Below, one piece after another: positions 25,071-33,052 of a stretch of DNA of 48,475 nucleotides. The notes below the pieces were generated by a model. It worked only from the letters and a program-made list of their open reading frames with translations. It had not been told where the DNA came from and searched no databases. Origin of the DNA: Dehalococcoidia bacterium. Its GTDB lineage: Bacteria; Chloroflexota; Dehalococcoidia; Dehalococcoidales; RBG-16-60-22. The stretch is from assembly GCA_011192005.1 (NCBI GenBank), contig DUFB01000084.1, forward strand, positions 1-48,475. Direction: 5' to 3'. Each line of letters begins with the position of its first letter. The stretch's first letter is position 1. The translations under genes and the position numbers were made by a program.

Positions 25071-25703
25071 TTAGTGCAGGTTTACAATGGTATCTATCCA
25101 GGCAGGCGTAGTCCGCTCAATCGTCAGTGTAGCTCCGGCCGGAGTCAGTATTTCAAGGTTAAAGGTGGTTTTTACTGTCAGGTCGGTGGTCAGAGCATCT
25201 TCAAGGTCGCCGACACCACTAGCACCACCGATGGTAATCTCGAACCTTTCGTTGGCCTCTAGCAGATCGTCGGAATCAGCGTTCCCCAGCTTGGAAATGG
25301 TCCAATAGAGGTCGTCCACTGTCTGGGTCTGGTCGTGGTAATTGATTACGACCACATTACTTGACCCAGTGTCGGCTACACCATCGCCGTCGGCATCAGT
25401 AGGAATTGTGAAATCAACCGGCTCGCCGCCAAGTACATTGGCAATTGTGAATTTCAACTGAGCTACGGTGCCGCTACTGCCGGTTGTGCCCGCCACAGCG
25501 ATGACGCCGCCCCTGAGTTCCAGGGTACTCTGGGCTTCCTTAAGTCCGGAATAGACGGCTTCCTGGCTCTTCTGTGTGGAAAACAGGCCTGCGGAAAGAG
25601 CGGTGTAGGCAAAAACCGCGGCAACCACGACAAAAGCAATCAGGATGATTGCGGTCTCTAGACCCGTGATACCTTTCTCACGATTTAAGAATTTCTTTAG
25701 CAT
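25071..25703 (-). CDS. arlB: Archaellin ArlB (paralogue 2)
   Basis: This 210-residue archaellin has the same leader and core helix as its downstream copy (MLKKFLNREKGITGLETA). It diverges mainly in surface loops (IAVAGTTGSSGTVAQLKF; IPTDADGDGVADTGSS). The Asp-rich DADGDGVAD loop resembles a calcium-binding loop, as seen in some archaellins. The C-terminus TPAWIDTIVNLH matches the family end pattern shared by all three copies. It would need a prepilin peptidase of the ArlK/PibD type, which is not encoded in this window. AGGAGG precedes the ATG. Confidence 0.92.
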   Translation of the reverse strand: MLKKFLNREKGITGLETAIILIAFVVVAAVFAYTALSAGLFSTQKSQEAVYSGLKEAQSTLELRGGVIAVAGTTGSSGTVAQLKFTIANVLGGEPVDFTIPTDADGDGVADTGSSNVVVINYHDQTQTVDDLYWTISKLGNADSDDLLEANERFEITIGGASGVGDLEDALTTDLTVKTTFNLEILTPAGATLTIERTTPAWIDTIVNLH

Positions 25704-25838
25704 TTTTCCTCCTTAATAAACGGTAATTGGTCAAGTGTAGATGTGTTCCTTTCATCATTAATGTCCCTTTTTATTACTTTAGACATCACCCCCTTCCGTT
25801 TCTTGGCATATTTATGTTTATGGTTAAACCTTTAATTC

Positions 25839-26060
25839 TTATTTATTTACAAAAATGCAATCGTATCGCGAGGTTCTCTGCGTGGGATTGAGTTCGACGG
25901 GTTGTGTTAACGGGATTTCGTATGTAATCGGTAATAAAGCCAAAAAAGCTCTTACCGCCCGTTTCACAATTAAATCTGTAACCGGTGAGAGTTCTTTGAT
26001 ACTGTTTTCGTTAACAGGATAAGTATCTCCGGTCATTCCGGTTATATCTGTTGTTTTCAT
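25839..26060 (-). CDS. Small protein encoded between archaellin genes (about 73 aa)
   Basis: I do not recognise this protein. The track ORF begins with a TTG overlapping the archaellin stop. I prefer the ATG at 26060 (MKTTDITGMTGDTYPVNENS). The middle, IVKRAVRAFLALLPITYEIPL, is amphipathic to hydrophobic, and no signal or catalytic motif is visible. Its place between archaellin 3 and archaellin 2, in the same direction, suggests co-transcription and possibly a role in filament assembly. It may equally be chance coding in a 390-nt spacer, since codon content is not strongly gene-like. Confidence 0.4.
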   Translation of the reverse strand: MKTTDITGMTGDTYPVNENSIKELSPVTDLIVKRAVRAFLALLPITYEIPLTQPVELNPTQRTSRYDCIFVNK

Positions 26061-26092
26061 ATGTATTACCCCGGCCCTGAAATACTGCTTCG

Positions 26093-26689
26093 TCAATACA
26101 GATTCACAATCTGGTCGACTCTCGCGGGAAGCGTCCGTTCGAGGACGAGCACGGCACCCGATGGAGGTTTAACTTCCAGTTGGAAAGTGTGGTAGGGGCC
26201 AGGCATCTGTTCCGGTGTGGCATTGGCACTCACACAGGTAAGGTCGACGGTAATCATGAATAGTTCGTTATTATCGAGCATGTTATCCGCATCGACCGTA
26301 TTTAATTTAGTCATCGTCCAGTTGACTGTGGGGAATATCTGGTGGGCATCGCTGTAAGAAATAACTACGAGGTTGGTATTGTTGCCCGAAGTATCGGTAA
26401 AGTCAATTGAATCTCCACCGGTGGTGGTCCCGACGGTAAAATAAACCTCCTGAAGAATACCGCCGGTCATCCGACCGTAAATATTTCCCTTCACTTCGAT
26501 AGTACACTGGGCCTCTTCAAGCCCCGCATGAATGGCTTCTTTGGCTTTCTGTGTGGAAAAAAGTCCCGCGGAAAGTACCACATAGGCAAACACGGAAGCG
26601 ACGATGACGAAAGCAATAAGGATAATAGCAGTCTCGATTCCGGTGATGCCTTTTTGGTTCTCGTCTAACTGCTTCATTGATTTATGCAT
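26093..26689 (-). CDS. arlB: Archaellin ArlB (paralogue 3, operon-proximal)
   Basis: This archaellin of about 198 residues is more diverged than the other two. I take the ATG at 26689 (MHKSMKQLDENQKG^ITGIETA), with GGGAGG 8 nt upstream, rather than the track start. The leader would be 14 residues. The core helix AIILIAFVIVASVFAYVVLSAGLFSTQKA is conserved. It has three N-glycosylation-like sequons (NNT, NWT, NAT). It is first in the operon behind the candidate promoter at 26839-26867. In archaea such a set usually includes major, minor and hook-like subunits; which is which cannot be told here. Confidence 0.9.
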   Translation of the reverse strand: MHKSMKQLDENQKGITGIETAIILIAFVIVASVFAYVVLSAGLFSTQKAKEAIHAGLEEAQCTIEVKGNIYGRMTGGILQEVYFTVGTTTGGDSIDFTDTSGNNTNLVVISYSDAHQIFPTVNWTMTKLNTVDADNMLDNNELFMITVDLTCVSANATPEQMPGPYHTFQLEVKPPSGAVLVLERTLPARVDQIVNLY

Positions 26690-26816
26690 CACGGTTCCTC
26701 CCAGGTTTTTGCTTGGACAATTCAAATCTACCTCCGATGTTTCACTCTCGCCAGAAGACCATCACCAATCTTGGTAGGTCGTTTTTTTAATAATTCTTTA
26801 GTAAAAACATCCAGTA

Positions 26817-26880
26817 CCAATACATGGAAATCCCTGAGATAATTTGAGGGGCTACACGTATTGTCAACTCAGGGTATTGG
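26817..26880 (-). promoter_or_regulatory. Candidate archaellum operon promoter framed by inverted repeats
   Basis: Reading the minus strand, TTGACA (26867-26862) and AATTAT (26844-26839) are separated by 17 nt, a good sigma70-type promoter about 145 nt before the first archaellin. CCCTGAG (26832-26838) and CTCAGGG (26868-26874) abut the two boxes exactly. Outside them CCAATAC (26817-26823) mirrors GTATTGG (26874-26880). The symmetry around the promoter suggests a repressor or activator operator. It is a sequence-only prediction. Confidence 0.5.
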
Positions 26881-26895
26881 TGGCACAATCAAAAA

Positions 26896-26944
26896 CGAAT
26901 ATTCGCCAGGTGGCAGAAATATAACGGAATATTAACGAATATTT
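26896..26944. repeat. Three GAATATT repeats upstream of archaellum operon and LuxR gene
   Basis: CGAATATTCG (perfect palindrome, 26896-26905), CGGAATATT (26925-26933) and CGAATATTT (26936-26944) lie between the candidate archaellum promoter and the divergent LuxR-type regulator gene. Spacing is 29-30 and 10-11 nt. They are candidate binding sites for that regulator. The surrounding DNA is AT-rich, so chance similarity is possible. The rest of the 26690-27096 gap shows no gene. Confidence 0.35.
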
Positions 26945-27096
26945 AATGGAAAGTTTATAAATTTTTATTTAACTCTTTATATATGTGGGATAAAATCACA
27001 TAAGTTAGAAAAAGGTAAGAAAAGTGATATAAGGCGGTATAAATAAAGTTATCACGACTCACTTACCCTCTAAATAAAAATATGGAAGGTCACACC

Positions 27097-27828
27097 ATGA
27101 TTCAGGCAAAAACGGACACACTGAGGCTTTATATCGTCGAAGAACAGGAGTTATACCGGGAGCTCTATAAATATGTATTACCGATGCGTCAAAATATTGA
27201 GCTATTGCAGGTTTCTTCGACCAGCGATATAGAAGGCATAAGGCAGAACGTATCGGAAATGCGGCCCGACGTCCTGCTTCTAAGCGTCAAGAAGCTGAAT
27301 AGTGCCATTGTCGGGGAGCTTGAACAGATAAGGAATCTCTATCCTGAAATGGGTATAGTTATTTTACTCGTATTTTATAGTTCCCAGGATATCGAGCTCC
27401 TGCGAAGGCTGGCACTGAGCGGTGAAAGCGGTATGGCTTTATTCCTGAAGCAGTCGCTGGACAAAGTCGACCAGCTCTGCCAGACAATCCAGGCTGTCTA
27501 TGACGGCCAGGTTATTCTCGACCCTCCGCTGGCTACCTTCATGTTTGCCGGTAAACCCGAATGTCCGTTTTTAAAGCAATTGACCACCCGGGAACTGGAA
27601 ATCCTCAGTTTATTATCACAGGGATACACGAACTCTGCTATTGCCGAGACCCTCTTCATCGATATCAAGACCGTCGAACACCACCTTAACAGTATGTACA
27701 GCAAGCTCAAGTCAGACCCCGATTACAATACCAAACATCTTAGAGTCAGTGTGGCCAGACTCTACCTGGAAACCATGGGCGATCTGTATCAGAAAGAAGA
27801 ATCGATAGTACGGGTTGGCAGCAGATAG
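27097..27828 (+). CDS. LuxR/NarL-type regulator with degenerate receiver
   Basis: This protein of about 243 residues has an N-terminal receiver-like domain and a C-terminal LuxR helix-turn-helix (LTTRELEILSLLSQGYTNSAIAETLFIDIKTVEHHLNSMYSKL). In the receiver the phospho-acceptor Asp is replaced by Ser (DVLLLSVKK, about S63 from the chosen start), so phosphorylation is unlikely. The acidic pair (VEEQE) and the late Lys (FLKQS) remain. I choose the ATG at 27097, which has GGAAGG 7 nt upstream, over the track start at 27082. It is divergent from the archaellum operon across a roughly 400-nt regulatory gap, making it the best candidate for its local regulator. Confidence 0.85.
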   Translation: MIQAKTDTLRLYIVEEQELYRELYKYVLPMRQNIELLQVSSTSDIEGIRQNVSEMRPDVLLLSVKKLNSAIVGELEQIRNLYPEMGIVILLVFYSSQDIELLRRLALSGESGMALFLKQSLDKVDQLCQTIQAVYDGQVILDPPLATFMFAGKPECPFLKQLTTRELEILSLLSQGYTNSAIAETLFIDIKTVEHHLNSMYSKLKSDPDYNTKHLRVSVARLYLETMGDLYQKEESIVRVGSR

Positions 27829-27843
27829 AATATACAGGTATCT

Positions 27844-28152
27844 CTACAAAAGATAAGCGATTAATTCCTTAAGGTTCCAAACACCCACGCCAAACAGCAG
27901 GGCGATGGATGGCCAGAGAAGCCTCCCTGGAATAAGCCAGGCAATCAACAGCGGTAGAATGCCCTTGACTACCACCAGCAGAGCCGGTACTTCCAGTAGA
28001 AAACTCACGAAAGGATTCAATTCGGCAAAGCCCAGGTGCATCGCCACCAGCGTCAGGATCAAATCAACCTGATTAAGGATAACAAAGGACACCTTCTCAA
28101 GAGTACACCTCTTAAATGTCGCCGAAGAATCCCACCAGCTGCTGGTTGTCAT
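27844..28152 (-). CDS. Small membrane protein, DUF5658-like
   Basis: This 102-residue protein has about three hydrophobic segments. The pattern LNQVDLILTLVAMHLGFAELNPFVSFLL (about residues 27-54) matches DUF5658-type proteins (LNxxDxxLTxxAxxxGxxExNP), whose function is not known. VVVKGILPLLIAWLI and a final helix complete it. It is convergent with the LuxR gene (15-nt gap). Its start has GGGG upstream, a weak site. It has no evident tie to the archaellum. Confidence 0.7.
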   Translation of the reverse strand: MTTSSWWDSSATFKRCTLEKVSFVILNQVDLILTLVAMHLGFAELNPFVSFLLEVPALLVVVKGILPLLIAWLIPGRLLWPSIALLFGVGVWNLKELIAYLL

Positions 28153-28274
28153 TTATCCCCACAATTTAGAATATAATACTAGAACTGTATTCCATTACTT
28201 TAGTACTACCCATTTTAATGGAATCAAATATTAAAAACAAATTTTTCTCACGTGCGTATTTTCGAGGGCAATAT

Positions 28275-28610
28275 TTACTTTACCCAGGTCTTGATTGGGT
28301 TGTACTGCGCTATCCACTTTATATCCAGGCCACCGTCTTTCCAGGTCTCACGCATTTCTTCGGAAGCGGCGGTAAATTCCTGACTGGTCATGAAATCGGT
28401 TATAGCTTTTTCGCTTTCAAACTGATAAAGCGCCAGGTATTTCGCCTGATCTTTACTCTCGTCGGCAAGACGGTAACGGGTGACCTTTTTCAATCCCTTA
28501 AACAGGAATAACATGGGTATGTGTACTTCGTTATACCACCGGTTGAATTTATCTTCCAGTTCTGCTGGACAATCGGAGGCTACAATGTTTAAAATCATTG
28601 CTTCAGTCAT
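28275..28610 (-). CDS. EthD/dimeric alpha-beta-barrel-like small protein
   Basis: The 111-residue protein has the ferredoxin-like dimeric alpha+beta barrel pattern of EthD/DUF4286-type proteins. The elements are MILNIVASDCPAELEDKFNRWYNEVHIPMLF, then YRLADE, YLALYQFESEKA and a final helix. The WYNEVHIP string is characteristic of this group, which includes enzymes and binding proteins acting on small aromatic or quinone-like compounds. AAAGGAAC precedes the ATG. It is encoded divergently from the alcohol dehydrogenase, so a shared catabolic role is possible. The function is not known. Confidence 0.7.
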   Translation of the reverse strand: MTEAMILNIVASDCPAELEDKFNRWYNEVHIPMLFLFKGLKKVTRYRLADESKDQAKYLALYQFESEKAITDFMTSQEFTAASEEMRETWKDGGLDIKWIAQYNPIKTWVK

Positions 28611-28764
28611 CTTAGTTCCTTTCGGTTTTTCACCAATGATAAAATTTTAACTGATTTGTGTCAAACTGTTGTTACTCGAATCAAATATTTGACATCAAAC
28701 GGACATGGGATTTAGACTGATGCTGGTATAAGTAATAACAAGTGAAATAATCAAGGGGGACACA

Positions 28765-29847
28765 TTGAAAGCTGCAGTATGTTATGAGTTCGGAAAACCA
28801 CTGGTCATTGAGGATATAGATATCAGACCTCCGGGTAAGGGAGAGGTGAAAGTGCGTCTGGCAACAACGGCAGTTTGTCACAGTGATATCCATGCCTTTC
28901 GCGGTGAATTGCCGATGGAATTGCCTGCCATCGGCGGCCACGAATCAGCCGGTTATATCGACGAATTAGGAGAAGGTGTTACCCGGGTAAAAGCGGGCGA
29001 CCCGGTGGTGGCGTCAACTCTCACTTCCTGCGGAAAATGTTTTTTCTGCGTCACCGGCAGACCTCACCTTTGCGAGGCGGAATGGGCTCGTGATAAGGAG
29101 AGTCCCTATAAAAACAAGAAGGGACAGAGCGTGTTGCAGATGTTCAGGATTGGCACTTTCGCGGAGTACACGATTCTTGATGAATCACAGGTGGTAAAGG
29201 TTCCCGATGATATGCCACTTGACAGAGCATCATTACTGGCCTGCGGCGTCATCACGGGATTCGGCGCTGTTGTCAACCGTGCCAAGGTCGAGGTAATGAG
29301 TAGCTGCGTTATTATCGGGGTTGGTGGCGTTGGCTTAAATGCTGTCCAAGGCGCCTCCATTTCCGGGGCTAACCCGGTCATCGCCGTTGATATTAACGAC
29401 GCCAAGCTGGAAGCAGCCAGGACTTTCGGGGCGACCAATACCGTTAATTCCAGTAAAATAGATGCCATTGAGGCGGTGAAGGAATTAACGGGAGGCAGGG
29501 GGGTTGACTACGTATTCGTGACAGTTGGCAACGCTAAAGCCATGGAGCAGGGCTTTGCTATGTCCGGTCCCCGCGGTATGACAGTTATGGTGGGGTTACC
29601 GTACTACAAGGACACTATTACTTTTCAATCGTTTCCCTTTATCATGGGTGAAAGAATGCTTACCGGTAGTTTTATGGGAACGACACACCTTCAGAATGAT
29701 ATACCCAGGATGGTAAAACTTTATCAGCAGGGTATTCTGAAACTGGATGAATTGATAACCGGAAGATACCCTCTGGACAAGATAAACGAAGCTATCGAGG
29801 CGGTGATAAAGGGAGAGGCACTCAGAAACGTAATAATGTTTCAATAG
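28765..29847 (+). CDS. Zinc-dependent alcohol dehydrogenase (MDR superfamily)
   Basis: This 360-residue medium-chain dehydrogenase has catalytic zinc ligands in CHSDIH and GGHESAGY. The structural zinc loop is CGKCFFCVTGRPHLC (CX2CX2CX7C), and the NAD-binding Rossmann motif is GVGGVGLNAVQ. It would oxidise a primary or aromatic alcohol to an aldehyde with NAD(P). Translation starts at TTG with AGGGGG 5 nt upstream. Upstream, TTTGTGTCAAA (28655-28665) and TTTGACATCAAA (28688-28699) are small inverted repeats that could be an operator. It is convergent with the molybdoenzyme operon, with a long palindrome between them. The aldehyde product would suit the AORs nearby. Confidence 0.9.
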   Translation: MKAAVCYEFGKPLVIEDIDIRPPGKGEVKVRLATTAVCHSDIHAFRGELPMELPAIGGHESAGYIDELGEGVTRVKAGDPVVASTLTSCGKCFFCVTGRPHLCEAEWARDKESPYKNKKGQSVLQMFRIGTFAEYTILDESQVVKVPDDMPLDRASLLACGVITGFGAVVNRAKVEVMSSCVIIGVGGVGLNAVQGASISGANPVIAVDINDAKLEAARTFGATNTVNSSKIDAIEAVKELTGGRGVDYVFVTVGNAKAMEQGFAMSGPRGMTVMVGLPYYKDTITFQSFPFIMGERMLTGSFMGTTHLQNDIPRMVKLYQQGILKLDELITGRYPLDKINEAIEAVIKGEALRNVIMFQ

Positions 29848-29905
29848 AGAGGTTTGTTTGTCCGGTCTATAAAGGTGAAATCTTCGGCAGCAGCCAAAAG
29901 GTTGC

Positions 29906-29992
29906 CTCCTTCTGATATTACGTCCCCCTCTCCGGACCTCAATATCTTTACGATATGAGGTGGGGTGGTTGGAGAGGGGGACGCAGAAGGAG
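29906..29992. repeat. Long nested inverted repeat between convergent genes
   Basis: CTCCTTCTG (29906-29914) pairs with CAGAAGGAG (29984-29992), and CGTCCCCCTCTCC (29921-29933) with GGAGAGGGGGACG (29971-29983). An inner hairpin CCTCAATATC/GATATGAGG lies in the loop. The two outer stems total 22 bp with one 6-nt bulge. It separates the dehydrogenase (plus) from the molybdoenzyme operon (minus). It could be a bidirectional terminator without a T-run, or a copy of a small palindromic mobile repeat. Confidence 0.7.
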
Positions 29993-30024
29993 AAATGAAT
30001 TGTGTGAATTCTTCAGTTAATACT

Positions 30025-32157
30025 CTATTTACTATCCTTTGCCTTAGATATTTTACATAAAAGTGCCGTAAGGTCCGGAGAACCGTACATCGGGTCACAG
30101 TGGTCATTGGACGTAAGCACATTTGGATTTGACGTAAAAAGCCCGTGATAGGGCCCCGGTTCCTCGGGATAGAAGCAGTTAGCGGTAGCCATGACCACCC
30201 CAGGATGTATCCCCGGGAAAAGCCTGGCTTTCTGCCTGATTTTACCACGCGGCGACTCGATCCAGGTCCAGTCGCCGTCTTCTATGCCGGATTTTTCCGC
30301 TGTTTCCGGATGCATCTGTACCACCGGGTCTCTCTGAAAACTCCGCAGCCAGGGCAGGTTGCGGTACTGCGACAGGAAATAGAACGGCTGGCGGTAGCCG
30401 CTGGTAAGTACCAGCGGGTATTCTTTATAGAGTTCCGGTGTGGAATAGGGGCTTTCTCCGGGTTCCTGGAAATAGGGTAAGGCATCGTAGCCAAGTCCCT
30501 CCAGCACCGTGGAGAATAGCTCCAGCTTGCCGGTGGGAGTGGGGAAACCGCCGCCTTTTCGCCAGTATTCCGTCTTATATTTGTAATATATCTGGTCTTT
30601 GCCGGTCCTCGCCAGGAAGGCCATTTCGCTGAAGTCTTTCCAGGTAATATTGGCTTTACGCAGCTGGTAGTCGAGCATCTTTTCCACGTTCTCGAACCAG
30701 TACTGGGGAGCCACCCTCTTACCGAGTTCGTTGAATATCTTGTTGTCCGCCCAGGCTTCCCCGGGAGGGTCGACTACCTTATTGTGTGCCTCTATCATAA
30801 AGCGCGGGTGCATATCGTAAATTTCGTCTATTTCCAGCCAGTGAGCAGCCGGTAATACTATATCCGCCTGTTCCGCCATCGGTCCCATGAACTGGTCGGC
30901 ATGCGCCAGGAATTCCACGTTGCCGATGGCTTTAGCCACCTCAGTCGTATTGGCCAGATGCACTATCTGCTGTCCGCCCACACTGAACCAGACCCTGATT
31001 ACCGGGTCGTCGCCCAGCAGCTGCTTGATGACCGTATCCGAGTGTGCGGTACGCGCCGCCCCGAGCTTAAAGGTCTCGCTGCCGACGATATTTTCCCGCA
31101 TTTCATCGGTCAAAGGAATTTCATTGAAGAAATCCTCCATCTGCCCGGTCTCCGGGGGAATCCAGCTCATCATGCTGCCCGGTCTCTCCACGTTCCCGGT
31201 GATGCCCAGCAGGCAGATGATAGCCCTCAGAGTCTGGCCGCAGTTTGCCTGCCTCTCCAGCGAGCTGCCTATCTGGATGCATCCCGGTGTGTCCTGGGCA
31301 AAGAGTCTTGCTGCCTTGATGATATCTTCTTTCGGTATCCAGGTAATCTCGGAGACGCGTTCCGGAGTATATTCCGCCACCCTCTCCTGCAATTTATCGA
31401 AACCGTAGGTCCAATCCCTCACGAACTCCTTGTCGTGAATGCCTTCATTGATAATAACGTTCATCATCCCCAACGCCAGCGCGGCGTCGGAGCCCGGTCG
31501 TATCTGCAGCCAGAGCGTTGCCCGCGATGACAGGGCTGTTTCCCGCGGGTCGATAACAATCAGGTTCTTGACGTATTTCAGCGAATTGAGGAACCAGACT
31601 GCCATCTCGCCGTCGGCGCTGCTAATTTCCAGCTGCTTGGCCCAGGATATCTGCGTTTTGGGATACTCGCCGCCCCAGCCGTGATAGTCGCAGTAAAGTC
31701 GACCGTACCCGGTGATCAGTCCGTAAAGGCCCAGCCGCGGACTGTGGCAGATATAACCCGGTGTGATGATGTTGGCCGTGCCGATGGAACGCGCCAGGCG
31801 GTGGGTGTAGCGGTTATAGCCCCGCCCCGTCCCTTGGGATATCCCGATGGATGACGCTCCGTGCTTCTCGATTGACTCCTTCATCCTGCCGGCGATGGTA
31901 TCAAGTGCTTCATCCCAGCTGATTCTCTCCCACTTGCCCTCGCCGCGTTTGCCGGTGCGTTTCAGGGGATATTTGAGGCGGTCGGGATGATTTATGTGCT
32001 GAATGCTGGAGAGTCCTTTGGAGCACATCGTGCCCCGCGTCGGGGCATCCGGATTGCCCTCGATGTGGACAATCGTGCCGTCCTGGACGGTGGCGAGCAC
32101 GCCGCAGCCGCCGTGACAGCCTTTGCAGGTGGTTTTGATTACTTTTCTTTCACTCAT
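30025..32157 (-). CDS. Molybdopterin oxidoreductase catalytic subunit (DMSO reductase/CISM family)
   Basis: This 710-residue protein binds bis-MGD and an N-terminal [4Fe-4S] cluster. The Cys pattern is C11-X2-C14-X3-C18-X26-C45, followed by the MCSKG motif. GYICHSPR (about C137) offers the likely Mo/W ligand. There is no Tat signal (MSERKVIKTTCKGC), so it faces the cytoplasm. It is last of a three-gene unit FeS-NrfD-catalytic with 2-15 nt gaps or overlap, the composition of complex iron-sulphur molybdoenzymes. Candidate activities include phenylacetyl-CoA:acceptor oxidoreductase (PadB-like), sulphur-compound reduction or acetylene hydration. The neighbouring ThDP and AOR genes make the first attractive. 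Substrate is unproven. Confidence 0.87.
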   Translation of the reverse strand: MSERKVIKTTCKGCHGGCGVLATVQDGTIVHIEGNPDAPTRGTMCSKGLSSIQHINHPDRLKYPLKRTGKRGEGKWERISWDEALDTIAGRMKESIEKHGASSIGISQGTGRGYNRYTHRLARSIGTANIITPGYICHSPRLGLYGLITGYGRLYCDYHGWGGEYPKTQISWAKQLEISSADGEMAVWFLNSLKYVKNLIVIDPRETALSSRATLWLQIRPGSDAALALGMMNVIINEGIHDKEFVRDWTYGFDKLQERVAEYTPERVSEITWIPKEDIIKAARLFAQDTPGCIQIGSSLERQANCGQTLRAIICLLGITGNVERPGSMMSWIPPETGQMEDFFNEIPLTDEMRENIVGSETFKLGAARTAHSDTVIKQLLGDDPVIRVWFSVGGQQIVHLANTTEVAKAIGNVEFLAHADQFMGPMAEQADIVLPAAHWLEIDEIYDMHPRFMIEAHNKVVDPPGEAWADNKIFNELGKRVAPQYWFENVEKMLDYQLRKANITWKDFSEMAFLARTGKDQIYYKYKTEYWRKGGGFPTPTGKLELFSTVLEGLGYDALPYFQEPGESPYSTPELYKEYPLVLTSGYRQPFYFLSQYRNLPWLRSFQRDPVVQMHPETAEKSGIEDGDWTWIESPRGKIRQKARLFPGIHPGVVMATANCFYPEEPGPYHGLFTSNPNVLTSNDHCDPMYGSPDLTALLCKISKAKDSK

Positions 32158-32159
32158 GA

Positions 32160-33041
32160 TTATTGTTGTTCTGACCTCGCTACCAGCGGACTGTAAGCCC
32201 CGGCTTTCAGGACACAGTAACGAAGTGCCAGCCCGCCGATTACTTCACAGGCTACCCCGAATACCAGCACTGCTGGGGGCATCTCGGCAACGGCATAGCT
32301 GGTAAAGGCAATCACCAGTGGAATGATGATGCCCATTACCACGATACCAATCCAGAAAATAGGCGCGCTGCTGCCGCGTATCTGCTCCATCACCGATTGC
32401 TTTCCTGTTGCCTCACGCTTGGCCGCTCGCCAGAGGTAAATGGCTATCAGCAAGGCGTTGGCGAGAAGCAGCCAGCGACTCCCCGCTTCGGCAGTGGCAA
32501 GGTCGATATTACCGTCGTTCAGGGCGATGAGAACCGATATCCCGAATCCCCCGAGAATACCGCAGAGCACGAACAATAAGGGCAGTAGAGAGGAATTCCA
32601 GAATGGCACTGCCTTGACAGTGTTCAGCACGAAACCGGTATAAACGGCTACCACCAGTGCGGTAATCCCGGTCAGTACCTTAAATACCATTTCTCCGGCG
32701 GTATCCGGCAGCCAGTAGGAGAGCATGAGCTGTATTGCGCCGAAGATGACGAACAGCATCACGAAGATGAAACCCCGGGCCAGCCAGGAGCTTTGGGGTC
32801 GTGTGATTATCCGCCAAAAGCGCTGCGGCTTGCCCAGGTAGAGCAGGTGGGCTCCTCCCTTGAGAACCGCGATGATAAGCCAGCTGATAAACATCCCCCA
32901 GATGCTGTTGAAGAATACCGATACCAGGTAGAGACCACCGCCCAGACCGCCCGTGTAGAACGCTATCCAGAGTATCAGTCCGCGGCGGTCTATCCACTCG
33001 GTCTGGCGGGTATAATTGAGCATCCACTCGTGTATTTCCAT
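32160..33041 (-). CDS. NrfD/PsrC-like membrane subunit
   Basis: This protein of about 293 residues has eight or so hydrophobic segments (for example LILWIAFYTGGLGGGLYLVSVFF and FIFVMLFVIFGAIQLML). GGLYLVS and SSWLARG are typical of NrfD/PsrC/DmsC quinol-interacting subunits. It would anchor the FeS and catalytic subunits and exchange electrons with the menaquinone pool. The track start (33056) is a TTG overlapping the FeS gene stop. I prefer the ATG at 33041 (MEIHEWMLNYTRQ), though TTG coupling remains possible. Its stop is 2 nt before the catalytic subunit start. Confidence 0.87.
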   Translation of the reverse strand: MEIHEWMLNYTRQTEWIDRRGLILWIAFYTGGLGGGLYLVSVFFNSIWGMFISWLIIAVLKGGAHLLYLGKPQRFWRIITRPQSSWLARGFIFVMLFVIFGAIQLMLSYWLPDTAGEMVFKVLTGITALVVAVYTGFVLNTVKAVPFWNSSLLPLLFVLCGILGGFGISVLIALNDGNIDLATAEAGSRWLLLANALLIAIYLWRAAKREATGKQSVMEQIRGSSAPIFWIGIVVMGIIIPLVIAFTSYAVAEMPPAVLVFGVACEVIGGLALRYCVLKAGAYSPLVARSEQQ

Positions 33042-33052
33042 GTTGAATCCGC

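Noticed and set aside
26881-26900. Sigma54 promoter (TGGCAC seen)
   Set aside because: The TGC half is not found at the required spacing on either strand.
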